Positions 32,689 through 41,595 of a stretch of DNA of 64,000 nt are shown here, one piece after another. The stretch spans positions 3,038,001 to 3,102,000 of the forward strand of contig CBDAPQ010000005.1 in the NCBI GenBank assembly GCA_965198485.1. The letters are read 5' to 3'. Within the stretch, counting starts at the first letter, position 1, and each line of letters starts with the position of its first letter. The notes under the pieces were generated by a model. The model was not told the DNA's origin, did not search any database, and was given only the letters and a program-made list of their open reading frames with translations. The position numbers and the translations under genes are program-made. This stretch comes from RH-AL1 sp965198485. GTDB lineage: Bacteria > Pseudomonadota > Alphaproteobacteria > Rhizobiales > Beijerinckiaceae.

Positions 32689-33588
32689 TCAACCCGTCGT
32701 GCTGACGCGGAGCATATCGATGAGAACGCGCAGGGCCGGTGGCACCTGTCGCCGTCCTGGATAGTACAGGAAGAAGCCGGGGAATGGCTGGCACCAATCC
32801 TCCAACACCCGCATCAGGTGGCCCGCCGCGAGGTCGTCGGCCACGCTGTCCTCCAACGTGCAGGCGAGGCCCGCCCCGTCCAGAACAGCCGCGCGGATCA
32901 GGTCCGTGTCGTTCAGCGTCAGCGCGCCCTCGACCGCGACGTCGAGCGTCTCGCCGGCGCGGGCGAACGGCCAGCGGTACAGGGCGCCGCTCGCTGCGAA
33001 GCGATAGTTGATGCACACATGATCCTTCAGGTCGCGAGGCGTGCGAGGCGGAGATCGCGAGTCGAAGTAACCGGGCGAGCCGACCACCGCCGTGCGCAAG
33101 TCCGGCGTCACGCGCACCGCCACCATGTCGCGATGGACCCGCTCGCCGGGGCGGATGCCGGCATCGAAGCCGGCGGCGATGACGTCGGTCAGTCCGTCGT
33201 CGACCATCAGCTCCAGGTGCACGTCGGGGTAGGCGCGCGCGAAGCGGCCGAAAGCGGGAGCGAGGATCAACTCCGCCGCCAGCTTCGGGAGGTTGAGCCT
33301 GACCCTGCCGGACGGAAAGGCGCCCGCCGCGCGCACGGCCCCGACCGCGCCGGCGATGTCGGCGAAGGCCGGCGCGAGCCGATCGTAGAGACCTTGCCCC
33401 GCCTGAGTGGGCGCGACGCTGCGGGTCGTGCGATGGAGCAGCTTGGCGCCGAGACGTTCCTCCAGGCTCCGGATGGTGTGGCTGAGCGCCGAGGGCGAGA
33501 GACCGACGCGGCCGGCCGCGCGCCGAAAGCTACGCTCCTGAGCCACCGTCACGAAGGCGGCCAGCTCGGCATAGTCGGACCCTCGCAT
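32689..33588 (-). CDS. LysR family transcriptional regulator
   Basis: The 299-residue protein has the winged helix-turn-helix at residues 5-64 (AFVTVAQERSFRRAAGRVGL, SPSALSHTIRSLEERLGAKL) and RTTRSVAPTQAGQ, the signature of the large CrgA-like LysR group, followed by the effector domain with VRLNLPKLAAELILAPAFGRF. It is divergent from the SDR gene at 33690 and presumably controls it. Members of this subgroup often regulate a neighbouring short-chain reductase and respond to small electrophiles, but the effector here is unknown. Confidence 0.93.
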   Translation of the reverse strand: MRGSDYAELAAFVTVAQERSFRRAAGRVGLSPSALSHTIRSLEERLGAKLLHRTTRSVAPTQAGQGLYDRLAPAFADIAGAVGAVRAAGAFPSGRVRLNLPKLAAELILAPAFGRFARAYPDVHLELMVDDGLTDVIAAGFDAGIRPGERVHRDMVAVRVTPDLRTAVVGSPGYFDSRSPPRTPRDLKDHVCINYRFAASGALYRWPFARAGETLDVAVEGALTLNDTDLIRAAVLDGAGLACTLEDSVADDLAAGHLMRVLEDWCQPFPGFFLYYPGRRQVPPALRVLIDMLRVSTTG

Positions 33589-33689
33589 GACTGTTGGCTC
33601 CCATTCAGCAAATCATGCCGATCATGGCGTATTATCGGACCATAATGGATGGCCTTATGTCCGTGCCTCACCGAACAGAGGAGGTCATC

Positions 33690-34501
33690 ATGCTCGACAT
33701 GCCCACACGATCCGCTTCGCGCGATAAGCCTGCGTCCGGCCTTGGTCGCCTGACGGCCAAGGTCGCACTCGTGACCGGTGCCGGCAGCGGCATCGGCCGA
33801 GCGGCGGCGCTGGCCTTCGCACGCGAGGGCGCGAGCGTTGTTCTGGCAAGCCGGCGAGAAACCAAACTGGGCGCGGTCGCGCGAGAGATCATGGCCGCGG
33901 ACGGTGCCGCCGTCGCGATCCCGACCGACGTGTCCGACGAGGATGCGGTCGCGGCCTTGATCGCCGGTACCTTGAAGCGCTTCGGCAGGCTCGACGTGGC
34001 CTTCAACAACGCCGGCGTGACGGTCTACAAGCCGATCGAGCAGCTCACCGTGGCCGATTTCGACACCGTCATGGCGACCAACGTCCGGGGCGTCTGGCTG
34101 CTCGTCAAGCACGAGATCGAGGCGATGCGAGCTGGGGGTCATGGCGGCGCGCCATCGTCAACACGTCCTCCATCGCGGCCACGGGCGGCGCCGCCGGCCT
34201 CTCCGCCTACGCAGCCAGCAAGGGTGCGCTCGACGCGATGATCCGGGCGGTGGCGCTGGAAGTCGGAGGCCAGGGGATCAGGATCAACAACGTGAGCCCC
34301 GGCGTGATTCGGACGCCAATGACGGCGTTCCTGCCCGACGAAGCCTTGGCGCCCTACGCGGCGCACGCGGCGCTGCAACGCTTGGGTGAACCCGATGAGA
34401 TCGGCGACGTGGCGGTCTGGCTGTGCACGGACGAGGCCCGCTTCATCACCGGCCAGAGCATCCTCGCTGACGGCGGCTTCAACATCGCCGGATCTCGGTA
34501 G
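33690..34501 (+). pseudogene. Short-chain dehydrogenase/reductase, frameshifted
   Basis: A strong GAGGAGG site precedes the ATG at 33690. The first frame encodes KVALVTGAGSGIGRAAALAF (Rossmann motif), FNNAGVTVYKPIEQL and VMATNVRGVWLL. Near 34120-34152 the frame is lost; the rest continues in another frame: AIVNTSSIAATGGAAG, the catalytic YAASKGALD, INNVSPGVIRTPM and ARFITGQSILADGGFNIAG, stop at 34499-34501. A single base missing in GCGAGCTGGGGGTCATGGCG would account for it. All catalytic residues survive, so either the break is very recent or it is a sequencing error. The corrected protein would be about 270 residues. Confidence 0.85.
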
Positions 34502-34582
34502 TCGAACCAAGACGGACCGCTGCTCGTGACGGGCCTGAACGACGAGCGACGGATGATGCGTTGCTCAAGCTGATGTCTCGCC

Positions 34583-35449
34583 TCACGTCGCCCCCGCCCG
34601 CGGCAGGCTCACGCCGCCGACGAGCCGCGTGATCTCCGCCGCCGCGGCGGCCACCAGCGGCCCCAGCCGCGCCACTTCGGCGTCGTCGAGGCGGGGGGCT
34701 GGGCCGGCGACGGAGAGGCCGGCGACGGGATCGCCGAACTCGTTGAAGATGGCAGCGGCGATGCAGCGCATGCCGGAATTACGCTCTTCGTCGTCGAGCG
34801 CCCATCCTCGCAGGTGGGTGCGCGCGAGGTCGGCGTGGAGCGACGCCGGGTCGCTCAGGGTCGCGGGCGTAAAGCGCTCCAGACCCTTGGCGGCGATCAC
34901 GTCGTCGACGGCGCGGCGCGGCATTTCGGCCAGCAGCGCTTTGCCGATGCCCGAGGCATGGGCGGCGCGGCGCTCCCCGGAGCGGAAGAAGGCGCGGATC
35001 GGCTCGGGGCTCTCGACCTGCGCGACGAAGACGATCTCGCCGCCCTGGAAGATCGCGATGTTGGCGGTCTCGCCGCTCTGCTGCACCAGCTCGGCGAGGA
35101 TCGGACGGCCGACGCTGGCGATGGAGTAGCGGCGCTGGAACGCCTGGCCCGTGCGGAACGCCTCGACACCGATCGCCCAGAGCTGGTCGCGCTCCAGGAA
35201 CTCGACAAAGCCGCGCGCCGCCAGCGTCTGCAGCAGGCGGTAGGCCGAGGACGGCGCCAGTCCGACGCGCCTGGCCAGATCGGAGAGCGCGATGCCGTCC
35301 CCGCTCGCCAGCACGTCGAGCAGGCTCAGCGCCCGGTCGAGCGATTGCACGGCGCCGTCGGCCGGGGTGACGCCGCGCGGACGCCCGCGCTGGCGGTGCG
35401 CGCCCGCGATCTCGCGCGTCGTGCCGGAAATGTTTTCCGCTTTCGCCAT
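34583..35449 (-). CDS. IclR family transcriptional regulator
   Basis: The 288-residue protein (ATG 35449, MAKAENISG) has a basic leader, then the winged helix-turn-helix VQSLDRALSLLDVLASGDGI, SDLARRVGLAPSSAYRLLQT, and the IclR effector domain with GIGKALLAEMPRRAVDDVIA and RGWALDDEERNSGMRCIAAA, which includes the usual ligand-pocket residues. It is divergent from malate synthase G and is the likely glyoxylate- or pyruvate-responsive regulator of that gene, as for E. coli IclR. The further upstream frame to 35488 lies in the promoter. Confidence 0.93.
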   Translation of the reverse strand: MAKAENISGTTREIAGAHRQRGRPRGVTPADGAVQSLDRALSLLDVLASGDGIALSDLARRVGLAPSSAYRLLQTLAARGFVEFLERDQLWAIGVEAFRTGQAFQRRYSIASVGRPILAELVQQSGETANIAIFQGGEIVFVAQVESPEPIRAFFRSGERRAAHASGIGKALLAEMPRRAVDDVIAAKGLERFTPATLSDPASLHADLARTHLRGWALDDEERNSGMRCIAAAIFNEFGDPVAGLSVAGPAPRLDDAEVARLGPLVAAAAAEITRLVGGVSLPRAGAT

Positions 35450-35603
35450 CCCGGCTTCAGAGAAAAAGCAATTCAATAGCAAGATCAAGGGGAGACAGTT
35501 TTTCTGGAGCCGTTTGGAAAATCCTTTCGGAAAAATTGACAGCCTCCCGCGCGAGGCCCATTTTGCGATTTACGAGACGGCGCGTCGCGCGACGAGGGGA
35601 TGC
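35450..35603. promoter_or_regulatory. Divergent iclR-glcB promoter region
   Basis: This 154-base gap is much more AT-rich than its flanks. Two related motifs, TTTGGAAAAT at 35512-35521 and TTTCGGAAAAAT at 35525-35536, are phased 13 bases apart and could be regulator sites. TTGACA at 35536-35541 fits a -35 box facing glcB, but no well-spaced -10 is evident. GAGGGGA at 35594-35600 is the glcB ribosome-binding site. Assignment to the IclR protein rests on position only. Confidence 0.45.
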
Positions 35604-37790
35604 ATGAGCGGGATCGAGAAGAACGGCCTCAAGGTCGAGCGCGTGCTGCACGACTTTCTCGTCAACGACGCCCTGCCCGGTTCCGGCATCGACGAGGCGA
35701 CGTTCTACAAGGGCCTCGCCGACCTTGTCGCGACCTTCGCCGGGCGCAACCGCGAGCTGCTCGCGGTGCGCGACGAGCTCCAGGCCAAGATCGACGCCTG
35801 GCACGAGGCCCATCGCACCAAGGCCTTCGACCAGGCCGAATACATGCGCTTCCTCACCGAGATCGGGTATCTCGCGCCGCAGCCCAAGCCTCGCTCCATC
35901 TCGACCGCCAACGTCGACGAGGAGATCGCCGAAATCGCCGGCCCGCAGCTCGTCGTGCCCATCAACAACGCGCGATACGCGCTCAATGCCGCCAACGCCC
36001 GCTGGGGCAGCCTCTACGACGCGCTCTACGGGACCGACGCCATCCTCGAGGACCGCGGCGCCGAGAAGCGCGACACCTACAATCCCGTGCGCGGCGCCCG
36101 CGTCGTCGCCGAGGCCAAGGCGGTGCTCGACCTCGCCGCGCCCCTGCTGGCCGGCTCGCACGCCTCGGCCACGCACTACAAGGTCGAGAACCGCAAGCTC
36201 GTCGTGTCGATGATCGGCGGCGCCGAGACCACGTTGAGGATCCCCGGCCAGCTCGATGGTTACCGCGGTACGCCGAGCGACCCCAACCTCATCCTGCTGT
36301 CGAACAACGGCCTTCATCTCGAAGTGGTGATCGACCGCCGCAACCCGATCGGGCGCACCGACCCCGCCGGCGTCGCCGACATCATGGTCGAATCCGCGCT
36401 GTCGACGATCATGGACATGGAGGATTCCGTCGCCGCGGTGGATGCCGCCGACAAGGTCGTCTGCTACCGCAACTGGCTCGGCCTGATGAAGGCCACCCTG
36501 CGCGAGAGCTTCCAGAAGAACGGCGAGACGCTGCACCGCGTCCTGAACGGCGACCGCACCTACCGCTCCGCCAAGGGCGGCGAGCTGAAGCTGCCGGGCC
36601 GCTCCCTGATGCTGATCCGCTCCTCCGCCCACCACGTCTTCACCGACGCGGTGACGGATGCGGACGGCCGCGACATTCCCGAGAACCTGCTCGACGCGAT
36701 GGTGATCGCCACGATCGCGCGCCATGATCTTTACGGCGAGCAGGCGCTCCACAATTCGCGCGCCGGCTCGGTCTATATCGTCAAGCCCAAGATGCACGGG
36801 CCGGACGAAGTGGCCTTTGCCAACGAGGTCTTCGGCCGCGTCGAGGAACTCCTCGGCCTGCCGCAGTACACGCTCAAGATGGGCATCATGGACGAGGAGC
36901 GCCGCACCTCGGCCAATCTCACCGCCTGCGTGCTGGCGGCCGAGAACAGGGTGTTCTTCATCAACACCGGCTTCCTCGACCGCACCGGCGACGAGATCCA
37001 CACCTCGATGGAAGCGGGTCCTATGGTGCGCAAGAGCGTCATGAAGACGACACCCTGGATCGCCGCCTACGAGGACCTGAACGTCGATGTCGGCCTCGCC
37101 TGCGGCCTGCCCGGCCGCGCCCAGATCGGCAAGGGCATGTGGGCGGCGCCCGACCAGATGGCGCTAATGCGCTCGATGAAGCGCACCCACCCCGAGCAGG
37201 GCGCCAACACCGCCTGGGTGCCCTCGCCCACCGCCGCGACGCTGCACGCGCTGCACTATCACGAGGTCGACGTGGCGGCGCGCCAGGCCAAGCTGCGCCA
37301 GCGCAAGCCCGCCGAGCTGACCGACCTGCTGACGATCCCCCTGGCGCAGTCGAACTTCGACCCGCGCGAGGTCACGCAGGAGCTGGAGAACAACGCGCAG
37401 GGGCTGCTCGGCTACGTCGTGCGCTGGATCGACCAGGGCGTCGGCTGCTCCAAGGTGCCCGACATCAACAATATCGGCCTGATGGAAGACCGCGCCACGC
37501 TGCGCATCTCCTCCCAGCACATCGCCAATTGGCTGCGCCACGGAATCTGCTCTGAGGAGGAGGTGATGGCGGTGCTGAAGCGCATGGCCGCGGTGGTCGA
37601 CAAGCAGAACGAGGGCGACAAGGCCTACGTGCCGATGGCGCCGGGTTTCGACGGCCCCGCCTTCCACGCCGCCTGCGACCTCGTCTTCAAGGGCCGCACT
37701 CAGCCCAACGGCTACACCGAGTACATCCTGACGGATCGCCGGCGCGAGGCGAAGGCCAAGCAGGCGGGCGGGCTGCGCCAGGTGGCGTGA
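35604..37790 (+). CDS. glcB: Malate synthase G
   Basis: The 728-residue enzyme condenses glyoxylate with acetyl-CoA to malate. Length and motifs match the G isoform (about 720 residues): GLHLEVVIDRRNPIGRTDPA, the catalytic-site stretch ALSTIMDMEDSVAAVDAADK (magnesium-binding Asp/Glu), MGIMDEERRTSANL, FINTGFLDRTGDEIHTSMEA and AYEDLNVDVGLACGLPGRAQ. The start ATG at 35604 follows GAGGGGA. Isocitrate lyase is not in the window, so it may serve the glyoxylate shunt or glycolate use. It is divergent from the iclR-type gene. Confidence 0.98.
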   Translation: MSGIEKNGLKVERVLHDFLVNDALPGSGIDEATFYKGLADLVATFAGRNRELLAVRDELQAKIDAWHEAHRTKAFDQAEYMRFLTEIGYLAPQPKPRSISTANVDEEIAEIAGPQLVVPINNARYALNAANARWGSLYDALYGTDAILEDRGAEKRDTYNPVRGARVVAEAKAVLDLAAPLLAGSHASATHYKVENRKLVVSMIGGAETTLRIPGQLDGYRGTPSDPNLILLSNNGLHLEVVIDRRNPIGRTDPAGVADIMVESALSTIMDMEDSVAAVDAADKVVCYRNWLGLMKATLRESFQKNGETLHRVLNGDRTYRSAKGGELKLPGRSLMLIRSSAHHVFTDAVTDADGRDIPENLLDAMVIATIARHDLYGEQALHNSRAGSVYIVKPKMHGPDEVAFANEVFGRVEELLGLPQYTLKMGIMDEERRTSANLTACVLAAENRVFFINTGFLDRTGDEIHTSMEAGPMVRKSVMKTTPWIAAYEDLNVDVGLACGLPGRAQIGKGMWAAPDQMALMRSMKRTHPEQGANTAWVPSPTAATLHALHYHEVDVAARQAKLRQRKPAELTDLLTIPLAQSNFDPREVTQELENNAQGLLGYVVRWIDQGVGCSKVPDINNIGLMEDRATLRISSQHIANWLRHGICSEEEVMAVLKRMAAVVDKQNEGDKAYVPMAPGFDGPAFHAACDLVFKGRTQPNGYTEYILTDRRREAKAKQAGGLRQVA

Positions 37791-37812
37791 GGAGCGATCG
37801 GCTCCCCTGGCA

Positions 37813-37850
37813 CCCCGCCGCGGACGCGGGGCGCGCCGGCCGCGCGCCCC
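37813..37850. terminator. Overlapping GC-rich hairpins between convergent genes
   Basis: CCCCGC (37813-37818) can pair with GCGGGG (37826-37831), or GGGGCGCG (37828-37835) can pair with CGCGCCCC (37843-37850). The two stems share GGGG and exclude each other. Neither is followed by a real T-run (only CCCCTTCAG). The place, right after the glcB stop and abutting the end of the broken response-regulator gene, suggests transcription termination or mRNA end protection for both strands. Confidence 0.45.
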
Positions 37851-37851
37851 T

Positions 37852-38223
37852 TCAGCGCTTCAGCACAGCCTGCATCTTGGCGCGCAGGGTCTCCAACTTG
37901 AAGGGCTTGGTGATGAAGCCATCGGCCCCGTCCATCTTGGCCGAGGTCTGGTGGCCGTAGGACCGCTCCGATGTGGCGAAGATGAAGGGGATCAGGCCGG
38001 GCCTGCGCAGAAGCCGAACTCGCGCAGCAGATCGAGGCCGCTCATGCCCTCCATGTGGCAATCGAAGATGATCAGGGAGAAGCTGCGGTTGCGCAGCATG
38101 GCCAGCGTGGTCTCCCCGCTCTCAGCCTCCTCGACGGAGCGAACGTCGAGGCGGCAGAGCATATCGCTCCCGATCGTCCTCATGGGGGACGACGAGGACG
38201 GTGGTGTCGCTGAAGGCCGGCAT
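37852..38223 (-). pseudogene. CheY-like response regulator, broken
   Basis: Three frames must be joined. MPAFSDTTVLVV from ATG 38223 is the usual first strand; the next conserved piece, LCRLDVRSVEEAESGETTLA and LIIFDCHMEGMSGLDLLREF with the phospho-acceptor Asp, lies in a second frame; the last, RRPGLIPFIFATSERSYGHQ and ADGFITKPFKLETLRAKMQA with the conserved Lys, in a third (stop 37852-37854). Breaks fall near 38170-38190 and near 38010. The acidic pocket after strand 1 is replaced by PHEDD, so the N-terminal break may have damaged it. It is a single receiver domain, about 120 residues. Confidence 0.8.
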
Positions 38224-38578
38224 GGGATTCCAGGCGGCCGATTGCTACCGGTCCTGGAGAGTTGCACCCTCCGGTTATGAGCGGTGGACACGCGCATAAT
38301 CCGGTTGGCTTCGAGAGGAACAGCCTTATTGCAGCACCGCTTGCGGAACAGTTGAGGCCTTGCCGGATGACGCCACCGGCCTTCTTGTGATCGAAGCTGC
38401 TCTTGCCCGCAGGACTTCGGCATTTGTCTACGACAAAAGTCGCATCAAGAGCATCGACGCAGGTAGCGTAAATGGTCGCGCCTGTTCACATGGACTGCCC
38501 GGCTAAGCGATCGCTTTTTGTATTTTCGACGCACCGGCCAAAGAACATCAAGTCTGTGAGCTTGACTATGTTCGAGAT
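38224..38578. other. 355-base gap with no gene seen
   Basis: No frame here has a ribosome-binding site and a recognisable product. The last 80 bases are more AT-rich and should hold the promoter of the LuxR-type gene. A 12-base palindrome AAGCGATCGCTT lies at about 38506-38517 but has no loop for a terminator. Confidence 0.55.
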
Positions 38579-39784
38579 ATGCGGGTGAAATGCGTCGAAA
38601 AGAGCTTCGAGAGATCGGGAAAGGCGGGTCAGGTGGACGAGAACGCCTACGCATCGCTGCTCGGCTCGATCGCCGAGGCCGGTGTCCATCCCAACAAATG
38701 GGACGGCGTTCTCGAAGACCTGTCGGCTTTCAGCGGCTCGCGCGGGGTCGGCATCATTCCCCTAGGGGGCAACAAGCCAGGGCTTCGCTGCACGCCGAGT
38801 CTGGACGACATGATGTACGTCTACGTCGCGGACGGCTGGTCGACGCGCGACCTGCGCTACGCTTGCGTACCGAAGATGCTGCAGGGTCACATCGGGGTCG
38901 ACAGCGATTTCATCGATCACGATGGAATGCGCAAGGAGCCCTACTACGACAGCTACCTTCGGTCGCTCGGCTACCGGCATTTCGCCGGGATGCTCGTGCG
39001 CAGCGGTGACGAAACCTGGGCGGTGACGCTGCAGCGCCGCGTCGACGACGACGCGTTCTCCGTAGAGGAACAACGCGCGCTCGCGCCCTTGGTGAAACCT
39101 CTGAACGATGCCGTGACGATGAATCGGCTGCTGGCGGAGTCCTATCACCGGGGCTCGCTCGACGGCCTCGATTCGACGGGCAAGGCCTGCATCATGGTCG
39201 ACCGTATGGGACGCGCCGCGCACCTCAGCAAGGCCGCGGAGGCAATGGTCGGCTCGCTCTTCGATCTGAGGCGCGGGGCTCTGTGGCTGGGCACGCACGA
39301 GGCGACCCAGCGCCTGCACGCGGCGTTGCGGATGGCGCTGATGCCGCCGCTCGCGGCCAGATCCGCCGCCGTATCGCCAACGGCGGGAAGCACGGTCGCG
39401 TCGGGTCCACCCACGATCGTCGTGACGCGCTCCGGCGCGCGCTTCGCGTTCGAGATCATTCGTCTTCCCGAACTCGACATCAGCAGTTTCGCGCGGTTCG
39501 GTTGCATGATCCTGGTCCACGTCCTGACCAGCACCGTCGCGGTGGACGTCGGGACCTTGCGCGCCGTCTTCGGCCTGACGGCGAGGGAAGCGGCCCTCGC
39601 CGCCGCCCTGCCGGCCACCTTCAGCCTGGTCGAGGCCGCGCGGGAACTCGGCATCACCTACGAGACCGCCCGCAGCCAACTTAAATCCGTGTTCGCCAAG
39701 ACCGCTACGGGCAGCCAGGCGGAGCTGATCGGCCTGCTGAGCAACCTGGCGAACGCCGTCTACAAGGGCGAGCGCGCGTCGTAG
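38579..39784 (+). CDS. LuxR-type helix-turn-helix regulator
   Basis: The 401-residue protein has a long N-terminal region without a receiver-domain pattern (ENAYASLLGSIAEAGVHPNK, then a PAS/GAF-like part near 180-290) and a C-terminal LuxR-type helix-turn-helix (about 325-390: LTAREAALAAALPATFSLVE and ARELGITYETARSQLKSVFA). The recognition helix TYETARSQLKSVFAKT is typical of a family of stand-alone alphaproteobacterial LuxR-like proteins that are not quorum sensors. No luxI-like gene is nearby. It converges with the GGDEF-EAL gene. Confidence 0.88.
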   Translation: MRVKCVEKSFERSGKAGQVDENAYASLLGSIAEAGVHPNKWDGVLEDLSAFSGSRGVGIIPLGGNKPGLRCTPSLDDMMYVYVADGWSTRDLRYACVPKMLQGHIGVDSDFIDHDGMRKEPYYDSYLRSLGYRHFAGMLVRSGDETWAVTLQRRVDDDAFSVEEQRALAPLVKPLNDAVTMNRLLAESYHRGSLDGLDSTGKACIMVDRMGRAAHLSKAAEAMVGSLFDLRRGALWLGTHEATQRLHAALRMALMPPLAARSAAVSPTAGSTVASGPPTIVVTRSGARFAFEIIRLPELDISSFARFGCMILVHVLTSTVAVDVGTLRAVFGLTAREAALAAALPATFSLVEAARELGITYETARSQLKSVFAKTATGSQAELIGLLSNLANAVYKGERAS

Positions 39785-39899
39785 GATCTCGATCCATTAC
39801 CGAGCCTACTTCAGCGCGACATCGCCCACAGCATCGTGCGATGGGTCGGACTCACTTCTCGACGCGTATAGGCCTGTCCTCGCTACATTGACTTTGTTG

Positions 39900-39928
39900 G
39901 AGCAAGTCCGCGACAGCCGACATTGTTC
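39900..39928. repeat. Stop-abutting hairpin repeat, copy A
   Basis: GAGCAAGTCCGC (39900-39911), loop, then GCCGACATTGTTC forms an imperfect hairpin whose right arm runs into the TAG stop of the minus-strand GGDEF-EAL gene. Related copies lie at 45865 and 63764, each at the 3' end of a minus-strand gene. There is no T-run on the minus side, so it is not a simple terminator. Confidence 0.75.
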
Positions 39929-41514
39929 TAGGCCGCGTCGCGTCCGGCCACCACCGCCGGCTCCGCCGCAACATCCCAGGTAGCCAGCGAGACGCGCTCG
40001 TCGATCTCGCTCGCCGAAAGCGGCGGCGCGAAGAAATAACCCTGCATCTCGTCGCAGCCGAGCCTCGTCAGGAACTCGACCTGATCCCTGTGCTCGACGC
40101 CCTCGGCGGTGACGCTGAGGCCCAACGCGTGGCCGAGCGAAACGATATATTCGAGGATGATCGCGCCTTCGCCGCTGGTCTCGAGCGACTGCAGGAAGGC
40201 ACGGTCGATCTTGACCTTGTCGAAGGCGAAGCGCCGCAGGTAGATCATCGAGGAATAGCCCGAGCCGAAATCGTCGAGCCCCATGCGGACGCCGAGCGCG
40301 CGGAGCTCCATGATCACCGTTTCGGCCTGCTCGGCGTCTTGGATCAGCACGCCTTCGGTGAGTTCGAGGTCGAGGCGGTCGGGGTCGATGCCGGAGGCGT
40401 CGAGGATCGCGCCGACCTGGCCGACGAAGCCGCGCTGGCGGAACTGCACCGGTGAGACGTTGACGGCGATGCGCAGCGTCGGCCAGCGCTTGGCATCGAG
40501 GCAGGCGCGCCGGAGCACCCACTCGCCCAGGGGCACGATCAGGCCGCGGCTCTCGGCCAGCGGTATGAAGTCTTCGGGCGGAATCGGGCCGAGCGTCGGA
40601 TGCTCCCAGCGCACCAGCGCCTCGACGCCCCGCATGACCCTGTCGCTGGTGCGGATCAGCGGCTGGTACACGATGGCGAGTTCGTCGCTGATGATGGCCC
40701 GTCGCAGGTCGTCCTCGAAGGTCTGCCCGAGATGGAGCTTCTGCTCCATCGTCTTGTCGAAAAAGGCGAAACAGTTGCGCCCTTCGTGCTTGGCTCGGTA
40801 GAGCGCGAGATCGGCCGCCTGACAGAGCGTCGCCGCGCTCTCGCCGTCCTGCGGGCCCATGGCGATGCCGAGCGAGAGCGTGACGTAGAGCTGCGCCGAA
40901 CCGACGTCGAAGGGCGGGATCATCGCGTCGAGAAGGCGGCGCGCCGTCGCGGCGCATCGGGCGGCGCTGTCGACCTGCGCCAGGATCAGCCCGAACTCGT
41001 CGCCGCCGAGACGTGCGAGGCAGTCGCCTTCTCTCACCAGGCGACGGATGCGTTCGACAATCCCGACCAGAAGCCGATCGCCAGCCTGATGGCCATGCGT
41101 GTCGTTGACGTTCTTGAAGTGGTCGATGTCGATGGCGACGAGCGCGATCGGCGCATCGGCGTCGCTACGCTCGATCGCCAGCTCGAGCATTCGCTCGAAC
41201 CTCAGCCGGTCTGGCAGCGCGGTCAGCGGATCGATGCCGGACTTTCCCGGTTGGGCCGCCCAATCCTGTTCCAGCCCCTTGATGCAACGGCGTGCCTGCC
41301 ACAGCAGCACGGCGAGCCGGACGCAGACAAGCGCCAGGACGATGACGATCCCCGACAGCGCGGTCAGGACCGCCGGAGTGCGACGGACCATGTCCGACGG
41401 AACGCCGAGCGCGAGCGCGAAGGCGCATGCGAGCAGCAGGGCTGTCGGAGCCGCCTGTTTGACCTTCTCGACGAGCATCACGCGGCGTCGCCTTTTGAGC
41501 GGGACTTCTTCCAT
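39928..41514 (-). CDS. Membrane-bound GGDEF-EAL protein (cyclic-di-GMP turnover)
   Basis: The 528-residue protein has two membrane helices (about 22-40 and 48-73), a GGDEF domain (about 95-250) and an EAL domain (about 265-515). The cyclase site GGDEF is intact at 170-174, and a product-inhibition site RxxD (REGD, 161-164) lies exactly five residues before it. The EAL domain keeps EALVRWEHP, NVSPVQFRQRG, LELTEGVLI and DDFGSGYSSM, so it could be an active phosphodiesterase. With both sites intact, the net direction cannot be told from sequence. No periplasmic sensor domain is visible between the helices. Confidence 0.93.
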   Translation of the reverse strand: MEEVPLKRRRRVMLVEKVKQAAPTALLLACAFALALGVPSDMVRRTPAVLTALSGIVIVLALVCVRLAVLLWQARRCIKGLEQDWAAQPGKSGIDPLTALPDRLRFERMLELAIERSDADAPIALVAIDIDHFKNVNDTHGHQAGDRLLVGIVERIRRLVREGDCLARLGGDEFGLILAQVDSAARCAATARRLLDAMIPPFDVGSAQLYVTLSLGIAMGPQDGESAATLCQAADLALYRAKHEGRNCFAFFDKTMEQKLHLGQTFEDDLRRAIISDELAIVYQPLIRTSDRVMRGVEALVRWEHPTLGPIPPEDFIPLAESRGLIVPLGEWVLRRACLDAKRWPTLRIAVNVSPVQFRQRGFVGQVGAILDASGIDPDRLDLELTEGVLIQDAEQAETVIMELRALGVRMGLDDFGSGYSSMIYLRRFAFDKVKIDRAFLQSLETSGEGAIILEYIVSLGHALGLSVTAEGVEHRDQVEFLTRLGCDEMQGYFFAPPLSASEIDERVSLATWDVAAEPAVVAGRDAA

Positions 41515-41595
41515 GCAAGATGGAGCCTAAACATATCTAAAGTTTTGCCGCAGGCTTTGGCGCAATACGCAGAGCATCCGCACATCGCGCAACCT

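Noticed and set aside
39897..39930. Reading the hairpin repeat as a simple intrinsic terminator
   Set aside because: No T-run follows the stem on either strand, and sequence, not only structure, is shared with copies at 45865 and 63764.
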